From NCBI RefSeq assembly GCF_022414535.1, contig NZ_JADWYM010000029.1, forward strand, positions 23,835 through 87,834: a stretch of DNA of 64,000 bases. Direction: 5' to 3'. This document shows, piece by piece, positions 50,834 to 61,169 of this stretch. Every line of letters starts with the position of its first letter. The first letter of the stretch is position 1. Origin of the DNA: Streptomyces sp. MUM 2J. GTDB taxonomy: Bacteria > Actinomycetota > Actinomycetes > Streptomycetales > Streptomycetaceae. The notes beneath the pieces were generated by a model. It had not been told where the DNA came from. It did not search any database and saw nothing but the letters and a program-made list of their open reading frames with translations. The position numbers and the translations under genes were made by a program.

Positions 50834-52024
50834 ATGAGCCTCACCGGGACTCCCTTCCTCACCACGCTGATCGCGCTGGCCGTCGTCGCCCTCGCCCTGC
50901 CCCTGGGACTCTGGTCGCGCCTGCGCGGGCCGCGGCTGCTGCGTGCCGCGGCCCGCGTGCTGATGCTGCTGTTCGCCCAGGGCACGGCCATCGCCCTGGT
51001 CTTCGTACTGGTGAACAACGACAACAACCTGTACGACGACTGGGGCGACCTGCTCGGCACGGGCGACCACGTGCGGCAGGCGGCGGACCTGGGCGTGAAC
51101 GGCACCGGGGGCATCCCCGTGGAGCAGCTGCCGTCGGTGCGGCAGAGGTTCGAGCCGGCCTCCGGTCCCGGCATGCACGCGGCCGGCGGCGTCCGCGTCA
51201 CCCAGCTCCGGGGACGGGTCTCGGGCGTCGACGCGGAGGTCTACGTCTGGCTGCCGCCGCAGTACGACGAACCCGCCTACCGCCACCGCAGGTTCCCGGT
51301 CGTCGAACTGCTGCCGGGCTACCCCGGCTCGGCGAAGGCCTGGTTCGGCTCGCTGCACGCGCACGAGCAGCTGCTGCCGCTGATGCGGTCCGGCAGGGTC
51401 GCGCCGTTCATCCTGGTCGCGCCGCGCACCAACCTGCTGTCCGGCCGGGACACCGGCTGCGCGAACACCACCGGCACGGTGAACGCCGACAGCTGGCTCA
51501 GCATCGACGTGCCGAAGATGGTCGCGGACAACTTCCGGGCCGCGCCGGGGCCGTCGGGCTGGTCGCTCGCCGGCTACTCGGCGGGAGCCCACTGCGCGGT
51601 CAGGCTGGCCGTCGCGCACCCCGACCGCTACCGCGCGGCCGTGAGCATGTCCGGTTACAACGACCCCATCGGTGAACGTCGCTCCGTCACCGCGCAGAGC
51701 CCGGCGCGGCGGGCCGCCAACAATCCCTGCCTCCTGCTGAGGAAGGCGGCCGTGCCACCTCGGATCGCGCTGTACCTGTCCGGGCAGCCGGGGGACGGGT
51801 ACGAGGCCGCCGTCGCCCTGAGGAGGATCGCGAAGCCCCCCACCGACGTGCACGTGGTCTTTCTGCCGCGCTCCGCAGGCGGCCACACGCTGGCGCTGTG
51901 GCGACCGCAGGTGGTGCCGGCCTTCCGGTGGCTCACCAGGAAACAGGACCCGCACGGCACGCGCCGGTCTACTCCTCCCGCACCGTCGAACGGCGGTTCC
52001 ACGCCCGTGGGGCACGCCAGTTGA
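50834..52024 (+). CDS. Membrane-anchored esterase (alpha/beta hydrolase)
   Basis: A 396-residue protein with two N-terminal hydrophobic segments (FLTTLIALAVVALALPLGLW, VLMLLFAQGTAIALVFVLV) followed by an extracytoplasmic esterase domain. FPVVELLPGYPGSAKAWFG, SGWSLAGYSAGAHCAVRLAV (nucleophile Ser in GYSAG) and the catalytic His in GGHTLALW match the esterase-D/antigen-85-like family. The ATG at 50834 has AGGGG close before it. Its 3' end overlaps the convergent TRIC gene by 56 bases. Confidence 0.83.
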   Translation: MSLTGTPFLTTLIALAVVALALPLGLWSRLRGPRLLRAAARVLMLLFAQGTAIALVFVLVNNDNNLYDDWGDLLGTGDHVRQAADLGVNGTGGIPVEQLPSVRQRFEPASGPGMHAAGGVRVTQLRGRVSGVDAEVYVWLPPQYDEPAYRHRRFPVVELLPGYPGSAKAWFGSLHAHEQLLPLMRSGRVAPFILVAPRTNLLSGRDTGCANTTGTVNADSWLSIDVPKMVADNFRAAPGPSGWSLAGYSAGAHCAVRLAVAHPDRYRAAVSMSGYNDPIGERRSVTAQSPARRAANNPCLLLRKAAVPPRIALYLSGQPGDGYEAAVALRRIAKPPTDVHVVFLPRSAGGHTLALWRPQVVPAFRWLTRKQDPHGTRRSTPPAPSNGGSTPVGHAS

Positions 52025-52625
52025 ACCGCATCGCGAGCAGCCGCAGCACGAACGCCGTGACCGCGGCGAGCCCACTGGTCAGCGGGGTCAGCACGTCGTA
52101 GCGGATGCACAGCGCCACCATGGTGGCGCCGACGATGGCGGGCACCGCGTACAGGTCACGGTCCCAGCGCAGCAGCGACGGCACCTCGTTGGCGAGCACG
52201 TCGCGCAGCACACCGCCGCCGACCGCCGTCGCCAGGCCGAGCGCCGCCGACTGGGGGAGGCCGAGCCCGTAGTCGTACGCCTTGGTGGTGCCCGCGACGC
52301 AGAACAGGCCGAGGCCCGCCGCGTCGAAGACGTTCACCCCGACCTGGATCCGCTCCACCTGGGGATGCAGGAAGATCACCAGCAGGGCCGCGAGCAGCGG
52401 CGTGCTGAAGTACCCCAGGTCCGTGAAAGCGGCCGGGGGGACGGCGCCGATGACCAGGTCGCGGAACAGCCCGCCGCCCAGCGCGGTGGCCTCGGCGAGT
52501 GTGGCGATGCCGAAGACGTCGAAGTTCTTGCGGACGGCCAGCAGCGCGCCGGAGATGGCGAAGACGAAGATGCCGACCAGGTCGAGCGTGTGCTGGACGG
52601 AGGGGCTGAACAGTTGCTGGTACAC
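51969..52625 (-). CDS. TRIC-type cation channel family protein
   Basis: A 218-residue membrane protein. Two repeats of the UPF0126/TRIC domain (DLVGIFVFAISGALLAVRKN then ALGGGLFRDLVIG; second FDAAGLGLFCVAGTTKAY then AVGGGVLRDVLANE) with about seven helices; the GGGxxRD motifs line the pore in this family. It is thought to conduct monovalent cations. GTG 52625 is the likeliest start; a TTG at 52649 would add eight residues. The peptide-transporter terminator lies just upstream. Confidence 0.82.
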   Translation of the reverse strand: MYQQLFSPSVQHTLDLVGIFVFAISGALLAVRKNFDVFGIATLAEATALGGGLFRDLVIGAVPPAAFTDLGYFSTPLLAALLVIFLHPQVERIQVGVNVFDAAGLGLFCVAGTTKAYDYGLGLPQSAALGLATAVGGGVLRDVLANEVPSLLRWDRDLYAVPAIVGATMVALCIRYDVLTPLTSGLAAVTAFVLRLLAMRFNWRAPRAWNRRSTVREE

Positions 52626-52650
52626 CCGAACATTCTCGCCTGACGACAAA

Positions 52651-52677
52651 CCCCCGCCTTACAAAGCAAGGCGGGGG
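52651..52677 (-). terminator. Terminator of the peptide ABC transporter operon
   Basis: CCCCCGCCTT (52651-52660) and AAGGCGGGGG (52668-52677) form a perfect 10-bp stem, followed on the minus strand by a short T-rich run. It begins 12 bases after the last operon stop and precedes the TRIC gene. Confidence 0.85.
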
Positions 52678-52688
52678 CTCGGGTGAAG

Positions 52689-54016
<1,328 letters not shown>

Positions 54017-54020
<4 letters not shown>

Positions 54021-55111
54021 AGCTTCGGCGCAATCTCTTCGGTCCAGATCCGCGTACGGTCCTCGGGCGAGAGGTGGCACGCGGACCAGTGCCCGGTGCC
54101 GACCTGCTGGAGTTCCGGGCGGACGGTACGGGTGACGTTGTCCTCGGGGACGTCCGCGTACGGGCATCGGGGGTGGAACGCGCAGCCCGAGGGCACGTTG
54201 ATCAGGCTCGGCGGCTGGCCCTTGACCGGGACCAGCCGGTCGGTGGTGTCGCGGTCGATGCGCGGCATCGAGCCGAGCAGGCCCCAGGTGTACGGGTGCT
54301 GCGGACGCTCGAAGACGTCGTCGACCGTGCCGCGCTCCACGCACCGGCCGCCGTACATCACCAGCACGTCGTCGGCGATCTCGGCGACGACGCCGAGATC
54401 GTGGGTGATGATGACGACGGCGGAGCCGAACTCCTTCTGCAGGTCCCGGATCAGGTCGAGGATCTGCGCCTGGACGGTCACGTCGAGAGCGGTCGTCGGC
54501 TCGTCGGCGATGAGCAGCTCGGGGTTGTTGACGAGCGCCATGGCGATCATCGCGCGCTGGCGCATGCCGCCCGAGAACTCGTGCGGGTAGGCGTCGACGC
54601 GCTTGTGCGGCTCGGGAATGCCGACCCGGTCGAGCATCTCGACGGCCCGGACCCGGGCGGTCTTCCTGCTGACGTCGTGGTGGACGCGGTACGCCTCCAC
54701 GATCTGGTTGCCGATCGTGTAGTACGGGTGCATCGCGGACAGCGGATCCTGGAAGATCATCGCCATCTCGCGGCCACGCAGCCGGCGGACCTCGTCCGGG
54801 TCGGCGGAGACCAGTTCCTTGCCGTCGAGCCAGATCTCGCCGGACATCTGCACGTTCTTGCCGCGGGCGCCGAGCCGGTGCAGGCCCATGATCGCCAGCG
54901 AGGTGACCGACTTACCGGAGCCGGACTCGCCCACGATGCTGAGGGTCTTGCCCTTCTCCAGCTGGAAGCTGAGTCCGTCGACGGACTTGACCAGGCCGTC
55001 GTCGGTGGGGAAGTGCACCTTCAGGTCACGGACGTCGAGGAAGGCGGTCTCGTCCGGGGAGGCCGTGGCGGGCTCGCCCACGGCGGCGCCGGTCTTGGAC
55101 AGTTCGGTCAC
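54017..55111 (-). CDS. Peptide ABC transporter ATP-binding protein (DppD/OppD type)
   Basis: A 364-residue ATPase: Walker A GESGSGKSV, signature EFSGGMRQRAMIAMAL, Walker B LLIADEPTTALD, and a C-terminal CAFHPRCPYA region typical of peptide importers. It pairs with the downstream ATPase. GTG 55111 overlaps the permease stop by four bases, so translation is coupled. It powers uptake of di- or oligopeptides. Confidence 0.94.
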
Positions 55112-56115
55112 GAGAGCCTCACCCGCGGGTCGGCGGCGGCGTACAACAGGTCCACCAGGAAGTTTGCGAAGACGACGAAGAATGCGGCGAGCAGGGTGAC
55201 GCCGAGGATCGGGGGCAGGTCGTTGTCCTGGATCGACTTCACCGCGTACTCGCCGATGCCGTGCAGGGAGAACACGGTCTCGGTGATGACGGCGCCGCCG
55301 AGCAGCAGGCCGAGGTCCATGCCGAAGACGGTGATGATCGGGGTCAGGACGGACCGCAGTCCGTGCTTCACCACGACCTTCCGCTCGCGCAGGCCCTTGG
55401 CGCGGGCCGTGCGGATGTAGTCCTCGCTCATCGTCTCCAGCATCCCGGAGCGGGTGAGCCGGGCGTAGATGGCGGAGTAGAGCAGGGCGAGCGAGCACCA
55501 CGCCGGGAAGAGGGTGTTCGCCCACTGCGACGGGTTCTCGGTGAACGGCACGTAGGTGCGGCCGAAGATCGGCCACTGGAAGGTGAAGAGCAGCAGCGCC
55601 AGCTGGCCCGTGAAGAACATGGGAAGCGAGACGCCGGAGAGCGCGATGCCCATGAACAGCCGGTCGAGGACCGAGCCCGGCTTGAGCGCGGAGATCACAC
55701 CGGCGGTGACACCGGACACCAGCCACAGCACGGCGGCACCGGCGGCCAGCGAGATGGTGACCGGCAGGCGGGAGGTGAGCTGCGGCCAGACCTCGACGTG
55801 GGTCTTGAAGGAGTAGCCGAAGCACGGCGCGTCGCAGTGCACGGTGGTGGGGCCGAGGTCATAGGTGGCGCCGGCCACGATCCCCTTGATGAAATGCCAG
55901 AACTGGACGTAGACGGGCTGGTCCAGTCCCAGGTTGCGCTTGACCGCGGCGATGTCGGCCGGCGACGGGTTCTTCCCGATGTACTGCTGGGCGAGCTGGT
56001 CGACGGTCTGACCGGCGAGCCTCGGCAGCAGGAAGAAGATGCCGAAGGTGACCGCGGCGACGACCAGCAGCAGGATCACTGCCGCGATCGTCCGGCGGAT
56101 GATGTACGAGATCAC
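55108..56115 (-). CDS. Peptide ABC transporter permease (DppB/OppB type)
   Basis: A 335-residue permease. A first helix (AAVILLLVVAAVTFGIFFLL) is followed by a large extracytoplasmic loop with the motif GLDQPVYVQFWHF, then five more helices with the cytoplasmic EAA loop ETMSEDYIRTARAKGLRERK. It forms the pore with the DppC-type permease. It starts 69 bases after the binding-protein stop, with an intervening hairpin. Confidence 0.93.
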   Translation of the reverse strand: MISYIIRRTIAAVILLLVVAAVTFGIFFLLPRLAGQTVDQLAQQYIGKNPSPADIAAVKRNLGLDQPVYVQFWHFIKGIVAGATYDLGPTTVHCDAPCFGYSFKTHVEVWPQLTSRLPVTISLAAGAAVLWLVSGVTAGVISALKPGSVLDRLFMGIALSGVSLPMFFTGQLALLLFTFQWPIFGRTYVPFTENPSQWANTLFPAWCSLALLYSAIYARLTRSGMLETMSEDYIRTARAKGLRERKVVVKHGLRSVLTPIITVFGMDLGLLLGGAVITETVFSLHGIGEYAVKSIQDNDLPPILGVTLLAAFFVVFANFLVDLLYAAADPRVRLS

Positions 56116-56126
56116 GGGGATCGGCG

Positions 56127-56160
56127 CTGGTGCCCGCGGGCCGCGAAGCCCGCGGGCACC
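56127..56160. repeat. Intercistronic inverted repeat in the peptide operon
   Basis: TGGTGCCCGCGGGC and its exact complement form a 14-bp stem around a CGCGAA loop, between the binding-protein and permease genes. Such stems often stabilise the upstream mRNA or reduce readthrough so that the binding protein is more abundant. Confidence 0.7.
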
Positions 56161-56184
56161 AATGCCTTCACCTGCCTTCCGGGG

Positions 56185-57936
56185 CTACTTCTTGGTCGTG
56201 CCGATGTTGAGGTAGTCGTACTGACCGCTGAAGGCCGCCGTCGACACCAGGTTGGTGAAGTTCGCCGGGCGGTACAGCAGGACCTTGAAGTAGGTCAGCG
56301 GCACGAGGGCCGCCTCGTCCATCGTCTTCTGGTCGATCTGGGCGTAGAGGGCCTCACGCTGTCCCTGGTCCTGGGTGGCGATCGCCTTCTCCAGGTTGGT
56401 GTTGATCTCGGCGTTGTCGAGCTGCGAGAGGTTGGTGTTGCCCGACTCGCCGATGGCGTCACCGTGCAGGATCTGCTGCAGGAAGCCGTAGCCGGACGGC
56501 CAGTCGGCACCCCACTGCATCATCATCAGACCGATGTTCTGCTGCGCGTCGAACTTCGGCACACCCACGGAGTCGGTGAAGTACTTGCCCGACGGGTACT
56601 GCTTCAGGGTGGCGTTGATGCCGACCTTCTTCAGCGAGCTGATGATCGCGGTCGCCGCGTCGATCTCCTGCGGACGGTCGCTGCGCGCCGAGAGGTTGGT
56701 GCTGATCGACGTCTTGCCGCAGGCCTTCAGCTGCTCCTTGGCCTTGGCGACGTCGCCCTTGTTGCCGTCGGAGGCGTAGAGGTCCGACTTCTGGTAGCCC
56801 GGGATGTCCGGCGGGAGGACCGTGGTGGCGACGTCACCGCGGACCGGGCCGCCCTCGGCGGTCTGCACCGAGACCTTGTCGATCGCGAACTCGACGGCCT
56901 TGCGGCAGGCGACGTTGTCGAACGGCGCGAGCTTGGTGTTGATCGCCATGTAGACGAGGCGGCCGCCGTAGGTGTTGTCCGTGTTGGCCTTCAGCGAGGC
57001 GTCGTTGACGACCTTCGCCTGCGTCGCGGCCTGGACGCCCGTACCACCGAGGTCGATGGCCTCGCCGGCCATCACGTCCTGGTCGATGGTCTCCGGGTTG
57101 ACCTTGAGCTTGACGACGATCTTGTCCGGGTACTGCTTGCGCAGCGGGTCGGTCTTCGCGTCCCAGTTGTCGTTGCGGACGAGGACGACCTGCTTGCCCT
57201 CCTCGTAGCTCTGGAACTTGTACGAGCCCGAGGACACGATGTGCTTGACGTAGTCGACGCCGGTGTCCTTGGCCTTCGGCACGGGAGCCGTCTGCGGGCT
57301 GGCGACCAGGTAGTCGAACTCCTGGAAGGCCCGGTTCAGGTGGAAGACGATCGTGGTGTCGTCCGGCGTCTCGATGGACGACAGGCCCGCGTCGCTCTTG
57401 TCCTTGTACGGACCCTTGTACTTGTCGCCGCCGTCGAGGAACTGCTGGAAGTAGTTCGGGCCGAGCGAGAGCACGTCACGGGCGAAGTTGGAACGCTCGA
57501 CGGCGTACTTGACGTCCTTCGACGTGATCGCCGTGCCGTCCTCGTACTTCAGGCCCGCACGCAGCTTGTACGTCCAGGTCTTGCCGCCGTCGCTGGGCAC
57601 ACCGGCGCTCGCGGCGAGGTCCGGGACCAGCTCGTTGCCCTTCTGGCCCGGACCGGGCTTGAAGGTCATCAGCGGGCGGGCGTAGAGCCGGCTGAGGTTG
57701 AACATGTACCCGTAGTAGGTGTTGCCCGGGTCGAAGGAGTCCGGCACGTCCGAGTACTCGTACGTGACCGTGCCTCCCTTCTGGGTGGAGGCGTTGACGA
57801 CACCCTTGGTCGCTGCGTTGGCCCCAGCAGACTTGCCCGAGTTGTTGTCCTTGTTGTCATCGGCCTTGCTGCAGCCTGAAAGCACCAGGCTGACGGTGCC
57901 GATAGCCGCGAGCGCGGCCAGCGCTGACCTTCGCAT
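56185..57936 (-). CDS. Peptide-binding lipoprotein of an ABC transporter
   Basis: A 583-residue solute-binding protein. Signal peptide and lipobox: RRSALAALAAIGTVSLVLSG followed by the lipidated Cys; mature start CSKADDNKDNNSGKSAG. The family-5 domain shows DVPDSFDPGNTYYGYMFNLS, YKLRAGLKYEDGTAITSKDV and HLNRAFQEFDYLVASPQTAP. It captures peptides outside the membrane for the transporter. ATG 57936 is preferred: GGAGGGG lies 12 bases upstream, while ATG 57957 has no ribosome site. Second gene of the operon. Confidence 0.93.
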   Translation of the reverse strand: MRRSALAALAAIGTVSLVLSGCSKADDNKDNNSGKSAGANAATKGVVNASTQKGGTVTYEYSDVPDSFDPGNTYYGYMFNLSRLYARPLMTFKPGPGQKGNELVPDLAASAGVPSDGGKTWTYKLRAGLKYEDGTAITSKDVKYAVERSNFARDVLSLGPNYFQQFLDGGDKYKGPYKDKSDAGLSSIETPDDTTIVFHLNRAFQEFDYLVASPQTAPVPKAKDTGVDYVKHIVSSGSYKFQSYEEGKQVVLVRNDNWDAKTDPLRKQYPDKIVVKLKVNPETIDQDVMAGEAIDLGGTGVQAATQAKVVNDASLKANTDNTYGGRLVYMAINTKLAPFDNVACRKAVEFAIDKVSVQTAEGGPVRGDVATTVLPPDIPGYQKSDLYASDGNKGDVAKAKEQLKACGKTSISTNLSARSDRPQEIDAATAIISSLKKVGINATLKQYPSGKYFTDSVGVPKFDAQQNIGLMMMQWGADWPSGYGFLQQILHGDAIGESGNTNLSQLDNAEINTNLEKAIATQDQGQREALYAQIDQKTMDEAALVPLTYFKVLLYRPANFTNLVSTAAFSGQYDYLNIGTTKK

Positions 57937-57994
57937 GATGGTCTGCTTCCCCTCCATTGTCGGAAACTTGATGGGCTCTCGGCGCGGCGGCATG

Positions 57995-58993
57995 TCAGCG
58001 GCTGCGCGGGTCGAGGGCGTCGCGGAGACCGTCGCCGAGCAGGTTGAACGCCAGGACGGTGACGAAGATGGCGAGGCCGGGCACGATCATGAACTGCGGA
58101 TCGACCTGGTAGAAGTTGACGGCCTCCTTGAGCATGCCGCCCCACGACGCCTGCGGGGGCTGGATGCCGACGCCGAGGAAGCTCAGGCTGGCCTCGAACA
58201 GGATGTTCGTCGGGATGAGCAGCGTCGAGTAGACGATGATCGGGCCGACCAGGTTGGGCAGCAGTTCCCGGAAGAGGATGTACGGCCCCCTGGCGCCCAT
58301 CCCCCGGGAGGCGTCGACGAACTCACGCTCTCGCAGGGCCATGGTCTGGCCGCGGACGATGCGCCCGAGGTACGGCCAGTTGAAGAACCCGATGATGAAG
58401 ATCAGCACGCTGATGTGGAGCGGCAGGCCCTCCAGGCCGAAGGCGCCGCCCTGGAGCGTCGCGGAGATCGCGATGGCGAACAGCAGCAGCGGGAAGGCGA
58501 GGAAGGTGTCCATCAGACGGCTGATGACCGTGTCCACCCGCCCTCCGTAGTAGCCGGCCACCACGCCGAGGACGGTGCCGATCGTGTTGGACAGCAGCGT
58601 CGCGCCGAACGCCACGACCAGCGAGACCCAGGACCCCTCGAGAATGCGGGTGGCGATGTCGCGCCCGAACTTCGGCTCCACGCCGAGCGGGTGATCCACG
58701 CTCATGCCGCCCAGACTGCCGGTGGGCAGCGAGGTGTTGGGGTCGATGAGGTCCTGGTGGAAGGCGTTCGGGTCAAGACCGAAGAGCGCCTGAAGGGGAC
58801 GGGAAAGGACCGCGAGAGTGATCAGCACGACCACGACGACGCCACCGGCGACCGCCACGCGGTCCTTCTTGAAGCGGGACCAGGCGATCTGTCCCAGGGA
58901 ACGGCCCTCGATCTGACCCTTCTCGACACCGCCGGGCACGGTCTCGGGCTGCGCCTCGGGCGCCGACCCGGTGGTCTCGATCGGTGCGGTCAC
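57995..58993 (-). CDS. Peptide ABC transporter permease (DppC/OppC type)
   Basis: A 332-residue permease with a disordered N-terminus and six helices; the EAA loop is RGQTMALREREFVDASRGMG, and PPQASWGGMLKEAVNFYQVD with the final LGDGLRDALDPRSR is diagnostic of DppC/OppC. GTG 58993 has GAGAGGGG upstream. First gene of the leftward operon (permease, binding protein, permease, two ATPases). The 361 gene-free bases upstream presumably hold its promoter. Confidence 0.93.
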   Translation of the reverse strand: MTAPIETTGSAPEAQPETVPGGVEKGQIEGRSLGQIAWSRFKKDRVAVAGGVVVVVLITLAVLSRPLQALFGLDPNAFHQDLIDPNTSLPTGSLGGMSVDHPLGVEPKFGRDIATRILEGSWVSLVVAFGATLLSNTIGTVLGVVAGYYGGRVDTVISRLMDTFLAFPLLLFAIAISATLQGGAFGLEGLPLHISVLIFIIGFFNWPYLGRIVRGQTMALREREFVDASRGMGARGPYILFRELLPNLVGPIIVYSTLLIPTNILFEASLSFLGVGIQPPQASWGGMLKEAVNFYQVDPQFMIVPGLAIFVTVLAFNLLGDGLRDALDPRSR

Positions 58994-59354
58994 GGTGACC
59001 CGACCCCTCTCGCCGGTGGTGACCGGCCTTTGTCCGCCGCTGTGGGCGGCTTCGTTCGCTTACCTGCTGCGCGGTGGGCACGATCGATGCCTCCACCTGT
59101 CCAACTCATCCCTTTTCGGCACCTCATGGGCACTCGATCAAAGGATCGACGAGCGTCTTGAGAGGTGAGTCTTCAATGCGGCTGTGATCACGCGCCAGGT
59201 CTCACCGCGAAAGTATGCGCAACCGTGACACCTGCCGGGGGGATCCGTTATCCGAACAAGCCCCGTCGCCCTGCGGACGATCGGCGCCCCGGCCCGTCCG
59301 CCCGGCCGATAGCCTGGACACCGCGAATGACGGCTCCCACCAGGCGGTAGGCAG
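58994..59354. other. Divergent intergenic region upstream of the peptide operon
   Basis: 361 bases without a gene, containing the promoters of the leftward peptide operon and of the rightward SseB-like gene. I see one 7-bp inverted repeat (GCGGACG/CGTCCGC) and a TAGCCT that may be a -10 for the rightward gene. Nothing further is recognised. Confidence 0.45.
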
Positions 59355-60146
59355 ATGGACTTTCCGGCGGATCTCCCCGGCGGCTTCCCCGCACCGGCAC
59401 ACCCCCACCCGCACGGCGGGTGGCCGGGCAACGAACTGGAGGAGGTGCTGTCCGCCTCGCTCGGCGTCCCGGAGGCGGGCGGACGGATCATCGAGGTGCT
59501 GTGCCGCAGCTTCCTCTGGGTGCCGCTGCCGGGCGGCGGCGGCCCGGACAGCGGTGCGCTGGACCTTCCCGGCACGGAGATCGACGGCCAGGCCTACGTC
59601 CCGGTCTTCAGCTCCGAGGAGCAGTTCCGCCAGGTCGCCGGGGCCCACATGGCGTACGCCGTCGCCCCCGCCGTCGAGTTCGCCCGCGGGCTGCCGCCGC
59701 AGGTGGGCATCGCGGTGAACCCGGGGGGTGTCGTCGGTGCGCCGCTGCCGCCGCGGGCGGTGGCCGAGCTGTGCCGGGCCGGCCTCACCCCGCTGGACGG
59801 CCCCGGGGACGGCGGCAGGGTCCGCCTCTTCGAGCCCGACTGGCAGGACGACCCCGTCGACTTCCTGTCCGCCGCCGCCGCCGAGTTCGAGGCGACCGGC
59901 GTCGTCCTGACCGCCCGCCGCTGCCTGGCGGCGATCGAGACGGCCGACCCGGTGGTGTTCGTCGGCGTCGAACTCTCCCGGTGGGAGGAGGAGGTGCGGG
60001 CGGCCCCGCTGGACGCCCTCGGCCGGGCCCTGGGCAGGGTCCCGGTCCGGTGGCCGGTCAACCTGATCCTCATGGACGTGGCACAGGACCCGGTGGCGGA
60101 CTGGATGAGGGAGCAGGTGCGCCCCTTCTATCAGCGTGGACTTTGA
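59355..60146 (+). CDS. SseB-family protein (enhanced serine sensitivity), copy 1
   Basis: A 263-residue soluble protein. The N-terminal half (ELEEVLSASLGVPEAGGRII, FLWVPLPGGGGPDSGALDLP, YVPVFSSEEQFRQVAG, VEFARGLPPQVGIAVNPGG) resembles SseB, and the C-terminal half (AIETADPVVFVGVELSRW, ending DPVADWMREQVRPFYQ) is the SseB C-terminal domain. The name comes from a serine-sensitivity phenotype in E. coli; the biochemical function is unknown. Another SseB-like gene follows 88 bases downstream. Confidence 0.75.
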   Translation: MDFPADLPGGFPAPAHPHPHGGWPGNELEEVLSASLGVPEAGGRIIEVLCRSFLWVPLPGGGGPDSGALDLPGTEIDGQAYVPVFSSEEQFRQVAGAHMAYAVAPAVEFARGLPPQVGIAVNPGGVVGAPLPPRAVAELCRAGLTPLDGPGDGGRVRLFEPDWQDDPVDFLSAAAAEFEATGVVLTARRCLAAIETADPVVFVGVELSRWEEEVRAAPLDALGRALGRVPVRWPVNLILMDVAQDPVADWMREQVRPFYQRGL

Positions 60147-60234
60147 CCCCCGGGCCCTCCCCGGTCCTCCCAACCCACGGCTTAACCTGATTTCATAGCT
60201 CGGCCGAGGGTGTTGAACGAAGGGGCGATACGAA

Positions 60235-61029
60235 GTGAGCGCTGGCACGGCCGCGACCGGGCAGGTCGAGCACATGCTGCGCCAGGTGACGCCCGGGCGC
60301 TACGACGCCTACGAGGCGCTCCTGCGCGCGCTCGCGGCCCCCGGCTCCGGCCAGATCTGGATGCTCCTGTGGCACGGCCAGGCCGGTTCCCCGGACGCCC
60401 AGTACGGGAACATGGAGGTCGACGGCCACGGCTACGCCCCCTGCGTCACCTCGGCCCAGGAGCTCTCGGCCAGCGGCTGGAACCGCTCGTACGAGGTGGT
60501 CGACGGCCTCGACGTGGCCCGCACCCTCTACCCCGACCACTACGGGCTCTGGCTCAATCCGCACGCCCCGGGCGGTGGCGTGGGCGTCCCCTGGCTCGAC
60601 CTGCGCCGGATCGCCACGGGCCTGGACCGCCAGCCGGCCGGCCCGCTGCGGCTCACCGAGCCCGGCATCGAGATCCCTCAGTTCTACGCCCTGCTCACGC
60701 AGAACGCGCACCGCACCCCCGCGGTCCGCGCCCTGCGCCGCGCCTGGGTGCAGCCCGCGCTCGGTGCGCCGTACCTGGCCGTCGGCCTGGAGGTGTACGA
60801 CACCTCCCCGCAGGCCGTGGACGCGGTGCGCGCGATGATGCAGCAGTCGGTGGCCGCCGTTCCGGACGGGCTCGCGGTGTCGACGGTGGCGATGTCGGAC
60901 GAGCACGACCCGGTCGCGATGTGGATGCGGGCGAACGCCCGTCCGTTCTACGACCGCGAGGCCCACGCCGCCGCCCCGGTCCAGGCTCCGGGCGGCGGCT
61001 ACGGCTATCCCGGCCCGCCCGCCTACTGA
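60235..61029 (+). CDS. SseB-family protein, copy 2
   Basis: A 264-residue paralogue of the preceding gene: same C-terminal ending (DPVAMWMRANARPFYDRE) and a related N-terminal domain (IWMLLWHGQAGSPDAQYGNM, YVVDGLDVARTLYPDHYGLW-like). A proline/glycine tail (APGGGYGYPGPPAY) is added. The start is GTG 60235. Local duplication followed by divergence is likely; the function is unknown. Confidence 0.75.
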   Translation: MSAGTAATGQVEHMLRQVTPGRYDAYEALLRALAAPGSGQIWMLLWHGQAGSPDAQYGNMEVDGHGYAPCVTSAQELSASGWNRSYEVVDGLDVARTLYPDHYGLWLNPHAPGGGVGVPWLDLRRIATGLDRQPAGPLRLTEPGIEIPQFYALLTQNAHRTPAVRALRRAWVQPALGAPYLAVGLEVYDTSPQAVDAVRAMMQQSVAAVPDGLAVSTVAMSDEHDPVAMWMRANARPFYDREAHAAAPVQAPGGGYGYPGPPAY

Positions 61030-61169
61030 TTCCTCCCGGCGCCCACCGGCACCGGACGGCCTCCGGCGCCTCGGGCCGACCGACACCCCCCGTCCCGCCC
61101 CCGCCCGCCGCCTCCCCTGACACCCGGCGGCCCCGCCCGGGTCGCGCGGGTCCGCGGTGCGGCCCACCG

